Shown: positions 42,575 through 51,828, numbered from the stretch's first letter. The stretch: 64,000 bases of DNA from Pilimelia anulata (GCF_014647895.1 NZ_BMQB01000008.1:62001-126000); one strand, 5' to 3'. Program-made: numbers and translations. The notes: generated by a model from the letters alone, not told the origin.

Positions 42575-43488
42575 GCGCTGGGGTGGCGGTGATCGGGTCG
42601 GGCAACATCGGCACCGACCTGATGATCAAGGTGCTGCGGCTGTCGTCGGCGCTGCGGATGGTCGCGCTGGTCGGCATCGACGAGGAGTCCGACGGGCTGG
42701 CCCGGGCCCGGCGGCTGGGCGTGGCCACCACCGCCAAGGGCGTGGACGGGCTGGTGGCGATGCCGGAGTTCGCCGACGTGCGACTGGTGTTCGACGCCAC
42801 GTCGGCGGGCGCGCACCGGCACAACGCCGCGGTGCTCGCCGGGCACGGCCGGATCGTCGTGGACCTCACCCCGGCGGCGATCGGCCCGTACGTGGTGCCG
42901 ACGGTGAATCTCGACGCCCACCTCGACCGGGACAACGTGAACATGGTCACCTGCGGCGGCCAGGCCACGATCCCGATCGTCGCGGCCGTCGGCCGGGTGG
43001 CGCCGGTGGCGTACGGCGAGATCGTCGCCTCGATCGCCTCCCGCTCGGCCGGGCCGGGCACCCGGGCGAACATCGACGAGTTCACCGAGACCACCGCCCG
43101 GGCGATCGAGGCGGTCGGCGGCGCCGAGCGGGGCAAGGCGATCATCGTGCTGAACCCGGCCGAGCCGCCGCTGCTCATGCGGGACACCGTGCACTGCCTG
43201 GTGCCCGACCCGGCCGCCGACCGGGCGGCCATCGCGCAGTCGGTGGTGGACATGGTGGCGGAGGTGCAGCGGTACGTGCCGGGCTACCGGCTCAAGCAGG
43301 AGGTGCAGTTCGACGCGGTCGACGCGTACGTGCCGCAGCTCGGCCGGCACCTGGCCGGCCTCCAGGTGTCGGTGTTCCTGGAGGTCTCCGGGGCCGGGCA
43401 CTACCTGCCGGCGTACGCCGGGAACCTGGACATCATGACCTCGGCCGCCCTGCGCACGGCCGAGAAGCTGGTGGAGGTGCGCGGATGA
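42571..43488 (+). CDS. mhpF: acetaldehyde dehydrogenase (acylating)
   Basis: This 305-residue enzyme converts acetaldehyde, NAD and CoA to acetyl-CoA. It has the Rossmann start VAVIGSGNIGTDLM and the catalytic Cys in NMVTCGGQATIP. In this family it forms a channelled complex with the aldolase, whose gene overlaps it by four bases (ATGA). Confidence 0.94.
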   Translation: MSAGVAVIGSGNIGTDLMIKVLRLSSALRMVALVGIDEESDGLARARRLGVATTAKGVDGLVAMPEFADVRLVFDATSAGAHRHNAAVLAGHGRIVVDLTPAAIGPYVVPTVNLDAHLDRDNVNMVTCGGQATIPIVAAVGRVAPVAYGEIVASIASRSAGPGTRANIDEFTETTARAIEAVGGAERGKAIIVLNPAEPPLLMRDTVHCLVPDPAADRAAIAQSVVDMVAEVQRYVPGYRLKQEVQFDAVDAYVPQLGRHLAGLQVSVFLEVSGAGHYLPAYAGNLDIMTSAALRTAEKLVEVRG

Positions 43489-44513
43489 GCGGGACGCCCC
43501 GGCTGTACATCCAGGACGTGACCCTGCGCGACGGCATGCACGCCATCGCCCACCGGTACACCGTCGACGACGTGCGCCGGATCGCCACGGCGCTGGACGC
43601 CGCCGGGGTGGCGGCGATCGAGGTGGCGCACGGCGACGGCCTGGCCGGGTCCAGCGTCACGTACGGGCACGGCGCCGCCGCCGACGCCGACTGGATCGCC
43701 GCGGCCGCCGACGTGCTGACCCGGGCCCGGCTGACGACGCTGCTGCTGCCCGGCATCGGCACGATCGCCGACCTGCGGGCCGCCCGCGACCTGGGCGTGA
43801 CCAGCGTCCGGATCGCCACCCACTGCACCGAGGCGGACATCGCCGCGCAGCACATCGCGTGGGCCCGGGACAACGGCATGGACGTGTCCGGGTTCCTGAT
43901 GATGTCGCACATGTTCGATCCGGCCGGGCTGGCGGCGCAGGCCAAGCTGATGGAGTCGTACGGCGCCCACTGCGTGTACGTCACCGACTCCGGCGGCCGG
44001 CTGCTGATGTCGGACGTCGCCGAGCGGGTGGACGCGTACCGGCAGGTGCTCGACCCGGCCACCCAGATCGGCATCCACGCCCACCACAACCTGTCGCTGG
44101 GCGTGGCCAACTCGATCGTCGCCGTCGAGCACGGCACGACCCGGGTGGACGCGTCGCTGGCCGGGATGGGCGCGGGCGCCGGCAACGCCCCGCTGGAGGT
44201 GTTCGTCGCCAACGCCGAGCTGCTCGGCTGGACCCACGGCTGCGACGTGTTCGCGCTGATGGACGCCGCCGAGGACATCGTCCGCCCGCTGCAGGACCGG
44301 CCGGTGCGGGTCGACCGGGAGACGCTGTCGCTCGGGTACGCGGGGGTGTACTCCAGCTTCCTGCGGCACGCCGAGCGGGCCTCGGCCCGGTACGGCGTGG
44401 ACGTGCGGGAGATCCTGCTGGAGCTGGGCCGCCGCCGGATGGTCGGCGGCCAGGAGGACATGATCGTGGACGTGGCGCTGGACCTCGCCGGCGCGAAGGA
44501 GGACGACCAGTGA
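43485..44513 (+). CDS. mhpE: 4-hydroxy-2-oxovalerate aldolase
   Basis: This 342-residue metal-dependent aldolase splits 4-hydroxy-2-oxovalerate to pyruvate and acetaldehyde. It has the HMGL-like VTLRDGMHAIAH start and the metal and catalytic residues in IGIHAHHNLSLGVANS. The C-terminal communication domain is complete. The partner dehydrogenase is directly upstream. Confidence 0.94.
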   Translation: MSGTPRLYIQDVTLRDGMHAIAHRYTVDDVRRIATALDAAGVAAIEVAHGDGLAGSSVTYGHGAAADADWIAAAADVLTRARLTTLLLPGIGTIADLRAARDLGVTSVRIATHCTEADIAAQHIAWARDNGMDVSGFLMMSHMFDPAGLAAQAKLMESYGAHCVYVTDSGGRLLMSDVAERVDAYRQVLDPATQIGIHAHHNLSLGVANSIVAVEHGTTRVDASLAGMGAGAGNAPLEVFVANAELLGWTHGCDVFALMDAAEDIVRPLQDRPVRVDRETLSLGYAGVYSSFLRHAERASARYGVDVREILLELGRRRMVGGQEDMIVDVALDLAGAKEDDQ

Positions 44514-45268
44514 CCGACCCCGCGACCCTGGCCGCCAGGCTGGACGACGCCGCGCGCGGCGCCGCCGCGATCCCGCAGCTCACCCTGGACGTGCCGGGGC
44601 TGGACGAGGGCGCCGCGTACGCCGTCCAGGCCGCCCTGCTCGACCGGCGGCTGCGCCGCGGCGAGCGCGCCGTCGGGGTCAAGCTGGGCCTGACCAGCAG
44701 GGCCAAGATGGCCCAGGTCGGGGTGGACGAGGTGATCCGCGGCGGGCTGACCGACGCGATGCGGGTCGCCGACGGCGGCACCCTGGACGTCGGCGCGCAC
44801 ATCCACCCGCGGGTCGAGCCCGAGGTGGCGTTCCTGCTGGACGGCCCGACCGGCGAGTTCGCCACCGGGGTGCGGGCGGTCGCGCCGGCGCTGGAGGTGA
44901 TCGACTCCCGGTACGCCGACTTCCGGTTCACCCTGCCGGACGTGATCGCCGACAACACCTCGGCGGCGGCGTTCGTGGTCGGCGAATGGCAGCCGGTCCC
45001 GGCCGGGCTGGACAACCTCGGCGTGCTGCTGGAGGTCGACGGCGAGGTCGCCGAGACCGGCTCGACCGCGGCGATCCTGGGCGACCCGCGGCGGGCGTAC
45101 GCGGCGGCGGTCCGGCTGGCCGCGGCGCACGGGGTGGTGCTGGAGCCGGGCTGGATCCTGCTGGCCGGCGCGGCGACCGCGGCGGTGCCGCTGCGGCCGG
45201 GCGCGCACGTGCGGGCCGTGGTCGAGGGCCTGGGCACGGCGTCGCTGACCGCGGCGGGCCCGGCGTGA
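44510..45268 (+). CDS. nbaG: 4-oxalocrotonate decarboxylase
   Basis: This 252-residue enzyme removes CO2 from 4-oxalocrotonate (2-oxo-hexenedioate) to give 2-oxopent-4-enoate. GVKLGLTSRAKMAQ, HIHPRVEPEVAFLL and ALEVIDSRYADFRF mark the hydratase/decarboxylase family, closer to the decarboxylase branch (SRAKM, YADFRF) than its paralogue at 41771. Both neighbours overlap it by four bases. Confidence 0.88.
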   Translation: MTDPATLAARLDDAARGAAAIPQLTLDVPGLDEGAAYAVQAALLDRRLRRGERAVGVKLGLTSRAKMAQVGVDEVIRGGLTDAMRVADGGTLDVGAHIHPRVEPEVAFLLDGPTGEFATGVRAVAPALEVIDSRYADFRFTLPDVIADNTSAAAFVVGEWQPVPAGLDNLGVLLEVDGEVAETGSTAAILGDPRRAYAAAVRLAAAHGVVLEPGWILLAGAATAAVPLRPGAHVRAVVEGLGTASLTAAGPA

Positions 45269-45699
45269 CCGGGCTCGGCGCCGGGGCCCGGGTGGTGGCC
45301 GGGAAGGCCACGCCGCGCGGGGCGTTCCCGCACGTCAAGGTGGCCGGCGGGCTGATCTTCGTCTCCGGTACGTCCAGCCGCCGCGCCGACAACAGCATCG
45401 CCGGCGCGGCCGTGGACCCGTTCGGCACGACGACGCTGGACATCCGGGCGCAGACCCGGGCGGTGATCGAGAACATCCGGGACCTGCTCCGCGCCGCCGG
45501 GGCCGACCTGGCCGACCTGGTCCAGCTCACGACGTACCTGGTCAACATGAACGACTTCGGCGGCTACAACGAGGTCTACGCCGACTACTTCGACGCCACC
45601 GGCCCGACCCGGACCACCGTGGCCGTGCACCAGCTCCCCCACCCGCACCTGCTGATCGAGATCCAAGCCGTGGCCGTACTGCCGCAGGAGGCGCCGTGA
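45265..45699 (+). CDS. nbaF: 2-aminomuconate deaminase (RidA family)
   Basis: This 144-residue RidA/YjgF-fold protein, with GLIFVSGTSSRR, VIENIRDLLRAAGADLADLVQLTTYL and PHPHLLIEIQAVAV, matches the aminomuconate deaminase branch of the family. It would release ammonia from 2-aminomuconate to give 4-oxalocrotonate. Its position between decarboxylase and dioxygenase genes supports this. Confidence 0.88.
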   Translation: MTGLGAGARVVAGKATPRGAFPHVKVAGGLIFVSGTSSRRADNSIAGAAVDPFGTTTLDIRAQTRAVIENIRDLLRAAGADLADLVQLTTYLVNMNDFGGYNEVYADYFDATGPTRTTVAVHQLPHPHLLIEIQAVAVLPQEAP

Positions 45700-46226
45700 C
45701 CCAGCCCCACTCCGCCAGCCGGATCGACTTCGCCGACTGGCTCGCCGAGAACCGGCACCTGCTCAAGCCGCCGGTGGGCAACCGGCAGATCTTCACGTCC
45801 AGCGAGGACTTCGTGGTCATGGTGGTGGGCGGGCCGAACGCCCGCACCGACTACCACGTGGACCCGTACGAGGAGTGGTTCCACCAGGTCAAGGGCACCA
45901 TGCACGTCAACCTGATGACGCCGGACGGGCCGGAGACGGTCACCATCGGCGAGGGCCAGATGTGGATGCTGCCGCGCAACGTCCCGCACTCGCCGCAGCG
46001 CCCCGAGCCGGGCTCGATTGGCCTGGTCATCGAGCGGGTCCGGCCGGAGGGCACGCTGGAGCGGTTCCAGTGGTACTGCGAGCGGTGCCACGCCCTCGTG
46101 CACGAGGTGGAGTTGCAGGTCCGGGACATCGTGGTCGACCTGCCGCCGATCTTCAGCGCCTTCTACGCCGACGAGGCCGCCCGCACCTGCGGCGCCTGCG
46201 GGGCGCTGCACCCGGGCAAGGGCTGA
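45696..46226 (+). CDS. nbaC: 3-hydroxyanthranilate 3,4-dioxygenase
   Basis: This 176-residue extradiol cupin dioxygenase opens the ring of 3-hydroxyanthranilate. The iron ligands are in DYHVDPYEEWFHQVKG (His, Glu) and PHSPQRP (His). The C-terminal rubredoxin-like site CERCHA with CGACG is the second metal site of bacterial enzymes. The GTG overlaps the deaminase stop, and its own stop overlaps the next ATG by one base. Confidence 0.94.
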   Translation: MTQPHSASRIDFADWLAENRHLLKPPVGNRQIFTSSEDFVVMVVGGPNARTDYHVDPYEEWFHQVKGTMHVNLMTPDGPETVTIGEGQMWMLPRNVPHSPQRPEPGSIGLVIERVRPEGTLERFQWYCERCHALVHEVELQVRDIVVDLPPIFSAFYADEAARTCGACGALHPGKG

Positions 46227-47224
46227 TGCCGCCGGTCGTCGACGTCCACACCCACCTCGTCCCGAAGGGCTGGCCCGACCTCGCCGCCGCGTGCGGCGGC
46301 GGGGGTTGGCCGTGGCTGCGGATCGACTCCGAGCGGGAAGCCATGATCATGCTCCGGGACGCCGAGTGGCGCCCGGTCCGGTCGAGCGCCTGGGACCCGC
46401 CCACCCGGCTCGCCGACATGGCCGCCGACGGCGTGGACGTCCAGGTGGTCTCCCCCACCCCGCTGTTCTTCTCGTACGAGCGCCCGGCCGCGCAGGCGGC
46501 CGCCGTGTCCCGCATCTTCAACGACCTGACGCTGGCGGTCACCGCGACGGCGCCGGACCGGCTCGTGCCGTTCTGCCAGGTGCCGCTGCAGGACGCCGAC
46601 GCCGCCTGCGCCGAGCTGGACCGCTGCCTCGCCGCCGGCCACGCCGGCGTGGAGATCGGCAACCACGTCGGCGACCGGGACCTCGACGACGCCGGCGTGG
46701 TGCAGTTCCTCCAGCACTGCGCGGCTGTCGGGGCGCCGGTGTTCGTACACCCGTGGGACATGCCGGAGAGCCCGCGGCTGGACCGCTGGATGGCCCGCTG
46801 GCTGACCGGCATGCCCGCCGAGACCCACCTGTCGATCCTGGCGATGATCCTCGGCGGCGTGTTCGACCGGGTACCGGAGTCGCTGCGGATCTGCTTCGCC
46901 CACGGCGGCGGCAGCTTCGCGTTCTGGGCCGGGCGGGCGGACAACGCCTGGCATCGCCGGGGCGACCTGGTCCGCGGGGCGTCGCAGCGGCCGCCGAGCG
47001 CGTACGCCGACCGGTTCCTGGTGGACTCGGTGGTGTTCGCGCCCGAGGCGCTGCGGCTGCTGGTCGCGACGATGGGGGTCGAGCGGGTGCTGCTGGGCAG
47101 CGACTACCCGTACCCGCTGGGCGAGCGGCCGGTGGGGGCGGTGGTCCGGGCGGCGGACTTCCTCACCGACGCCGACCGGTCGGCGCTGCTGGGCGGCAAC
47201 GCCCTGCGCTTCCTCGGCCGCTGA
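46226..47224 (+). CDS. nbaD: 2-amino-3-carboxymuconate-6-semialdehyde decarboxylase
   Basis: This 332-residue amidohydrolase-fold zinc decarboxylase (ACMSD) diverts the unstable ring-cleavage product away from quinolinate. Metal residues are in DVHTHLVP, VFVHPWDM, FAHGGGSF and LLGSDYPYPLGE. It is the last gene of the operon, and its stop lies in a hairpin shared with the convergent desaturase. Confidence 0.93.
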   Translation: MPPVVDVHTHLVPKGWPDLAAACGGGGWPWLRIDSEREAMIMLRDAEWRPVRSSAWDPPTRLADMAADGVDVQVVSPTPLFFSYERPAAQAAAVSRIFNDLTLAVTATAPDRLVPFCQVPLQDADAACAELDRCLAAGHAGVEIGNHVGDRDLDDAGVVQFLQHCAAVGAPVFVHPWDMPESPRLDRWMARWLTGMPAETHLSILAMILGGVFDRVPESLRICFAHGGGSFAFWAGRADNAWHRRGDLVRGASQRPPSAYADRFLVDSVVFAPEALRLLVATMGVERVLLGSDYPYPLGERPVGAVVRAADFLTDADRSALLGGNALRFLGR

Positions 47225-47251
47225 GCCCGCCCGCCCCGCCGGCTCAGCGGC
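47217..47251. terminator. bidirectional hairpin spanning two convergent stop codons
   Basis: GCCGCTGAGCC (47217-47227) and GGCTCAGCGGC (47241-47251) form an 11-bp stem around 13 bases. The left arm contains the ACMSD stop (TGA) and the right arm the desaturase stop. It can end transcription in both directions. Confidence 0.65.
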
Positions 47252-48281
47252 GGCGGGCCGCGTGCTCGGCGCGGGCCGGCGCCCCCACCCGGTGCAGGTG
47301 GCGCAGCGCCTCGCGGTACGAGGCGACGAGGCCGGTCTGTTCGTAGGACACGCCCAGTTCGGCGCAGTGCGCCCGCACGATCGGCTGGGCCCGGCGCAGG
47401 TTGGGGGTCGGCATGCCGGGGAACAGGTGGTGCTCGATCTGGTAGTTCAGGCCGCCCAGCGCCGCGTCGGTGAGCCGGCCGCTGCGGACGTTGCGCGAGG
47501 TGAGCACCTGCTTGCGCAGGTAGTCCTCGGTACCCGTCGGGTGCGGCATGCCCTTGTGGTTGGGCGCGAACGTCATGCCGAGGTAGACGCCGAACAGCGC
47601 CTGGTGCACGACCAGGAAGGCGAGGGCCTGCAGCGGCGACAGGACGATCAGCAGCGCCGCGAGGTAGCCGACGGCGTGCGCGACGAGCAGCGCGCTCTCC
47701 AGGCCGGGGCGCTTCACCGTGCCGCGGCGCAGCGCCTTGACGCTGGACAGCTTCAGGTCGACGGCGAGCAGGGTGAGCAGCGGGAAGAACAGGCCGGCCT
47801 GGTGCCGGGTGACGAAGCCCTTCAGCCCGCGCCGGCCGAGCGCCGACTCCGTCGCCCAGATGAGCACCTCCGGCGCGACGTCCGGGTCGAGGTCGTCGTG
47901 GTTGGGGTTGTTGTGGTGGCGGGTGTGCTTGTCCGTCCACCAGCCGTAGCTCATCCCGACGCCGAGGTTGCCGGCCAGCCGGCCGGCGAACGCGCCCGGG
48001 CGCTTGGTGCGGAACACCTGGCCGTGGGCGAGGTCGTGGGCCAGCAGCCCCACCTGGGTGAACGTGACGGCCAGGAACGCGGCCGTCAGGAGCTGCCACC
48101 AGGACGAGCCGATGAGGAAGAACGCGGTCCACCCGCCGAGCAGCATGAGCGTGACGACGCCGGCCCGGGCCAGGTAGTAGGCGGGGCGGCGGTCCATCAG
48201 CCCCTCGGCGCGGATCCGGCGGGCCAGCGTGGCGAAGTCGCTGCCGGTCGTCGGCGGCGCCGGCGTCAAGGTTGCGGTCAT
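47244..48281 (-). CDS. membrane fatty acid desaturase
   Basis: This 345-residue diiron membrane enzyme puts double bonds into acyl chains. The three histidine boxes are HDLAHGQ, HTRHHNN and the Gln-type QIEHHLFPGMP, as in acyl-lipid/linoleoyl-CoA desaturases of the delta-6 style. Four membrane helices lie in two pairs (about 42-85 and 185-225). No cytochrome b5 domain or ferredoxin partner is attached. It is transcribed away from the two-component genes, which might sense membrane state as DesK/DesR do; that link is only an inference from position. Confidence 0.9.
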   Translation of the reverse strand: MTATLTPAPPTTGSDFATLARRIRAEGLMDRRPAYYLARAGVVTLMLLGGWTAFFLIGSSWWQLLTAAFLAVTFTQVGLLAHDLAHGQVFRTKRPGAFAGRLAGNLGVGMSYGWWTDKHTRHHNNPNHDDLDPDVAPEVLIWATESALGRRGLKGFVTRHQAGLFFPLLTLLAVDLKLSSVKALRRGTVKRPGLESALLVAHAVGYLAALLIVLSPLQALAFLVVHQALFGVYLGMTFAPNHKGMPHPTGTEDYLRKQVLTSRNVRSGRLTDAALGGLNYQIEHHLFPGMPTPNLRRAQPIVRAHCAELGVSYEQTGLVASYREALRHLHRVGAPARAEHAARRR

Positions 48282-48389
48282 GCCCCCAGTACATCGACCG
48301 GGGCGTGCCCCGTCAGGAGTGCTGGGTCCAGCCGCCCGGGGGTGCTGGCACCACCATCGGACCGGCCGCGAACGGGCACAATATGGCGC

Positions 48390-49697
48390 ATGGACAGGGC
48401 CGGGAGCGGCGCGCGGGCCGGCCGATGGGTCCGGCGCCGGGTTACCGCCGTGCTGGGCGGTCTCGCCGCCGCGGGGCTGGCGTTCACCAACCTTCCGCTG
48501 CTGGTCGTTTCGGTGGCGGCGCTCGCGCTGGCGCCGGTGCCGTTCCTGGGCCTCGCGCTGCTGCCGTGGACGATGACGCTGGTCCGGCTGCGCGCCGACC
48601 TCGAACGCCGGCGGGCGTCGCTGGCCGGCGTACCGGTGACCCGGCCGTACCACCCGCCGCCGGAGCGGGCGGTGGCCGGCGGGTGGCCGCGCTTCCGCTG
48701 GGTCGTGACCGACCCGGCCACCTGGCGGGACCTCGCCTGGCTCCTGCCCGGCGCGATCGTCGGCTTCGCCCTCGGCACGATCGCGGTGGCCGTGCCGCTG
48801 TACGGCGTCGCGGGGTTGACCCTGGCGCCGGTGTGGATCGCCCTCGGCACCGGCTGGTACGGCTACGGGGCGACCTGGTCGGCCGACCCGCCCGCCGCCG
48901 GCCTGCTCTGCGTGCCGCAGGGGGCGGCGATCCTCGCCGTCGGCCTGTGGGTGGCGCCGTGGCTGCGCCGCGTCGACGCCCACTTCGCGCGGCTGTTCCT
49001 GGCCCCCACCGAGGCGGCCGAGCTCCGGCTGCGCGTCGTCCAGTTGACGGTGACCCGGGCCGACACGGTGGACGCCCAGGCGGCCGAGCTGCGCCGCATC
49101 GAGCGCGACCTGCACGACGGCGTCCAGGCCCGGCTGGTGTCGCTGAGCATGACCATCGGCCTGGCCGACGAACTCATCGACCGGAGCCCGGCCGAGGCGC
49201 ACCGGCTGCTCGCCGAGGCCCGCGAGTCCAGCGGCGCGGCCCTGGTCGAGCTGCGGCACCTCGTCCGCGGCATCCACCCGCCCGTGCTGGCCGAGCGGGG
49301 CCTCGGCGGGGCGATCCGCGCGCTGGCGCTCGGCCTGCCGATGCCGGTCGCGGTCGACATCGACCTGCCGGGCCGGCCCGACACCCCCGTGGAGTCGGCG
49401 GCGTACTTCGCCGTCGCCGAGGCGCTGGCCAACATGATCCGGCACAGCCGCGCCCGGTCCGGCTCCGTGCACGTACGGCACGCCGCGGGCGCGCTGACCC
49501 TCGTGGTCGCCGACGACGGCGCCGGCGGCGCCGACCCCTCGGCGGGCACCGGCCTGCGCGGCATCGAACGCCGGCTCGCCGCCTTCGATGGCACGATCGA
49601 CCTGTCGAGCCCGCCCGGCGGGCCCACCGTCGTCACCATGGAGCTGCCGTGCGCGTTGTCATCGCCGAGGACCACGCCCTCCTCCGGGACGGGCTGA
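48390..49697 (+). CDS. NarL-type sensor histidine kinase (HisKA_3)
   Basis: This 435-residue kinase has four to six hydrophobic segments in its first ~210 residues and the phosphoacceptor RIERDLHDGVQARLVSLSM (His about 245). A compact ATPase domain follows with ALANMIRHSRA and GTGLRGIERRL. The ATG at 48390 follows a CAATAT hexamer by five bases with no ribosome-binding site, so the mRNA is likely leaderless. The 3' end overlaps the response regulator by 49 bp, so the two are coupled. Confidence 0.88.
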   Translation: MDRAGSGARAGRWVRRRVTAVLGGLAAAGLAFTNLPLLVVSVAALALAPVPFLGLALLPWTMTLVRLRADLERRRASLAGVPVTRPYHPPPERAVAGGWPRFRWVVTDPATWRDLAWLLPGAIVGFALGTIAVAVPLYGVAGLTLAPVWIALGTGWYGYGATWSADPPAAGLLCVPQGAAILAVGLWVAPWLRRVDAHFARLFLAPTEAAELRLRVVQLTVTRADTVDAQAAELRRIERDLHDGVQARLVSLSMTIGLADELIDRSPAEAHRLLAEARESSGAALVELRHLVRGIHPPVLAERGLGGAIRALALGLPMPVAVDIDLPGRPDTPVESAAYFAVAEALANMIRHSRARSGSVHVRHAAGALTLVVADDGAGGADPSAGTGLRGIERRLAAFDGTIDLSSPPGGPTVVTMELPCALSSPRTTPSSGTG

Positions 49698-50287
49698 TCC
49701 GGCTCCTGCGCGCGTTCGACTTCGACGTCGTGGCCGCCGTCGACAACGGGCCGGACCTGCTGCCCGCGCTGCTCACCCACGAGCCCCGGGTGGCCGTCAT
49801 CGACGTCCGCCTGCCGCCGACGTTCACCGACGAGGGCCTGCAGGCCGCGCTGGCGGCCCGGCGGCGGCTGCCCGGCCTGCCGGTGCTCATGCTCTCCCAG
49901 CACGTGGAGCCGCTGTACGCCCGCGAGCTGCTCGGCACCCCGCACGGCGGGGTCGGCTACCTGCTCAAGGACCGGGTGTCCAACGTCAGCGAGTTCGTCG
50001 ACGCCGTCCGCCGGGTCGCCGGCGGCGGCACCGCCATGGACCCGGAGGTGGTCTCGCAGCTCCTCGCCCGCCGGGAGCCGCTGGCGGTGCTCACCCCCCG
50101 GGAGCGGCAGGTGCTCGGCGAGATGGCCGAGGGCCGGTCCAACGCCGCCATCGCGGCCGCGCTGCGCATCACCGAGAAGGCGGTGAGCAAGCACATCAAC
50201 AACATCCTGACGAAGCTGAACATGCCGCCGTCCGAGGACGACAACCGCCGGGTCCTCGCCGTCCTGGCCTACCTCAACAACACGTGA
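49649..50287 (+). CDS. NarL/LuxR-family response regulator
   Basis: This 212-residue regulator has a receiver domain with AEDHALLRDGL, the phosphate-accepting Asp in VIDVRLPP and Lys in YLLKDR. The LuxR helix-turn-helix starts at LTPRERQVLGEMAEG and ends with KHINNILTKLNM. The GTG start has GGAG six bases upstream. It is the partner of the preceding kinase; the targets are not known, and the desaturase across the divergent promoter is one candidate. Confidence 0.92.
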   Translation: MRVVIAEDHALLRDGLIRLLRAFDFDVVAAVDNGPDLLPALLTHEPRVAVIDVRLPPTFTDEGLQAALAARRRLPGLPVLMLSQHVEPLYARELLGTPHGGVGYLLKDRVSNVSEFVDAVRRVAGGGTAMDPEVVSQLLARREPLAVLTPRERQVLGEMAEGRSNAAIAAALRITEKAVSKHINNILTKLNMPPSEDDNRRVLAVLAYLNNT

Positions 50288-50297
50288 GGCGGCCCGG

Positions 50298-50654
50298 CTA
50301 GTGGGCGCGGTCGGCGTCCGCGGGCCGGCCGTCCGCCGTACCGGAGCGCGGCTGCGGCAGGTCGACCACCTCGGCGACCTTCGCCGCCACGTCGCCCGGC
50401 AGGTCCTCCGCCCGCCGGGCCTCGGCCTCCTGCTCCTGCTTGACCTCGACGCGGGCGGCCTGCCAGGCCGACCAGTGCCCGGAGACCAGCGCCCACAGGG
50501 ACAGGGCGGAGACGTACGCGACGGAGTCGAGCCAGCCGGCGGCGAGGCTGATCGGGATCATGACGATCCAGAAGACCGTGAGCCAGCCGTTGATGCGGCG
50601 CATGAGGGCGGGATCGCCCTGGACGGCTGCCCACAGGGACTTGACGACGCTCAC
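50298..50654 (-). CDS. small two-helix membrane protein
   Basis: I do not recognise this 118-residue protein. It has two hydrophobic helices (about 22-40 and 45-60) with a short loop, then a charged, Glu/Ala-rich tail (EVKQEQEAEARRAEDLPG). The GTG start has GGGAA upstream. It is convergent with the response regulator, with 10 bp between the stops. Confidence 0.6.
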   Translation of the reverse strand: MSVVKSLWAAVQGDPALMRRINGWLTVFWIVMIPISLAAGWLDSVAYVSALSLWALVSGHWSAWQAARVEVKQEQEAEARRAEDLPGDVAAKVAEVVDLPQPRSGTADGRPADADRAH

Positions 50655-50794
50655 GGGGCTGGGTTCCCTTCGCCTGGCGCGGCGGGCGATCCAGCCGACT
50701 GGGTGCCATCGTTCAGCAGTGCGGGCGGCGCGGCAAGCCGCGACGGTGGCGGGGCCGGTGCGCCCAACGAATTGGCCGACCCCGCCGCCGGAAC

Positions 50795-50810
50795 GCTACC
50801 GGCCGGTAGC
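50795..50810 (-). terminator. 16-bp palindrome after the EamA gene
   Basis: GCTACCGGCCGGTAGC is a perfect palindrome 49 bp past the EamA stop. It may be a weak terminator or a protein site near the next gene's promoter. Confidence 0.35.
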
Positions 50811-50859
50811 CGGCGCCGGGTCGGCCATCCGGCCAGACTGCCGGCGCCGCGCGCGGCGG

Positions 50860-51828
50860 TCAGGGCGGGGGCGGGTCGTCGGGCGGCGGGGTGCGCGGGC
50901 GCCGGCGCTCCGTGGAGACGACCAGGGCCACGCCGAGGACGATGATCGCGCCGCCGGCCAGCACCCGCGGCCCCACCGGCTCGGCCAGCAGCAGGGCGCC
51001 CAGGGCGACCGCGACCGCGGGGTTCACGTACGCGTACGTGGCCACCAGGGACAGCGGGGCGTGGTGCAGCAGCCACACGTACGCCGTGAAGGCCAGCAGC
51101 GAGCCCGCCACCGTGAGGTAGGCCAGCGCGCCCCACGCCCGGCCGGACACCGCCGCCGGGTCGAAGCCGACCCCCTCGCCGGTGCCGAGGCCGAGCAGCA
51201 GCAGGCCCAGCCCGCCGAAGGCCATCTCGTACACCGTGGCGACGAACGGGTCCGCCGGCAGCGGCAGCCGCCCGGCGGCGAACGAGCCGGTTGACCAGCT
51301 CGCCGCGGCGACGAGGACGAGCAGCGCGCCGCCGAGCGGCGCGGCCGGCCCGCCGCCGGACGGCAGGACGAGCAGGACCAGGCCGCCGAAGCCGACCAGC
51401 ACGCCGGTGACGGTGGCCGCCCGCGGGCGGTCGCCGGTCGCGGCGCGCAGGACCACGACCAGCAGGGGCACCACGGCGACGAGCAGGGCGGCGATGCCGG
51501 ACGGCACGCCCATCGCCGGGGTCTCGGCGAGCACCACCAGGCCGTTGCCGCCGACCAGCAGCAGGACGCCGACCAGGGCGCAGGCGGCCAGCTCCCGCCC
51601 GCCGACCCGCAGCGCCCCGGCGCGGCGGGCGGCCAGGACGACGGCGAGGACGCCCGCGGCGCAGGCGAAGCGGGCGCCGGCGGACAGGAACGGGGGTACG
51701 TCCTCGACGACGACGCGGATGGCGAGGTAGGTCGAGCCCCAGACCACGTACACGGTGGCGAGCGCCGCCCACACCGCGCCCGCCCCGGGGGCGCGGCCGG
51801 TCCCGGTGGTGGCGGTGGGGGTGGTCAC
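50860..51828 (-). CDS. EamA/DMT-family transporter
   Basis: This 322-residue inner-membrane carrier has ten hydrophobic helices in two EamA repeats (about 20-140 and 155-300), the usual topology of metabolite exporters such as RhtA or YdcZ-type proteins. It has VWGSTYLAIR in helix 1 and SLVATYAYVNPAVAVALG in the second repeat, typical of the family. The substrate is unknown. I use the GTG at 51828 because TACCGT ends six bases upstream (51835-51840), a leaderless pattern; a GTG at 51846 would add six residues. Confidence 0.85.
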   Translation of the reverse strand: MTTPTATTGTGRAPGAGAVWAALATVYVVWGSTYLAIRVVVEDVPPFLSAGARFACAAGVLAVVLAARRAGALRVGGRELAACALVGVLLLVGGNGLVVLAETPAMGVPSGIAALLVAVVPLLVVVLRAATGDRPRAATVTGVLVGFGGLVLLVLPSGGGPAAPLGGALLVLVAAASWSTGSFAAGRLPLPADPFVATVYEMAFGGLGLLLLGLGTGEGVGFDPAAVSGRAWGALAYLTVAGSLLAFTAYVWLLHHAPLSLVATYAYVNPAVAVALGALLLAEPVGPRVLAGGAIIVLGVALVVSTERRRPRTPPPDDPPPP

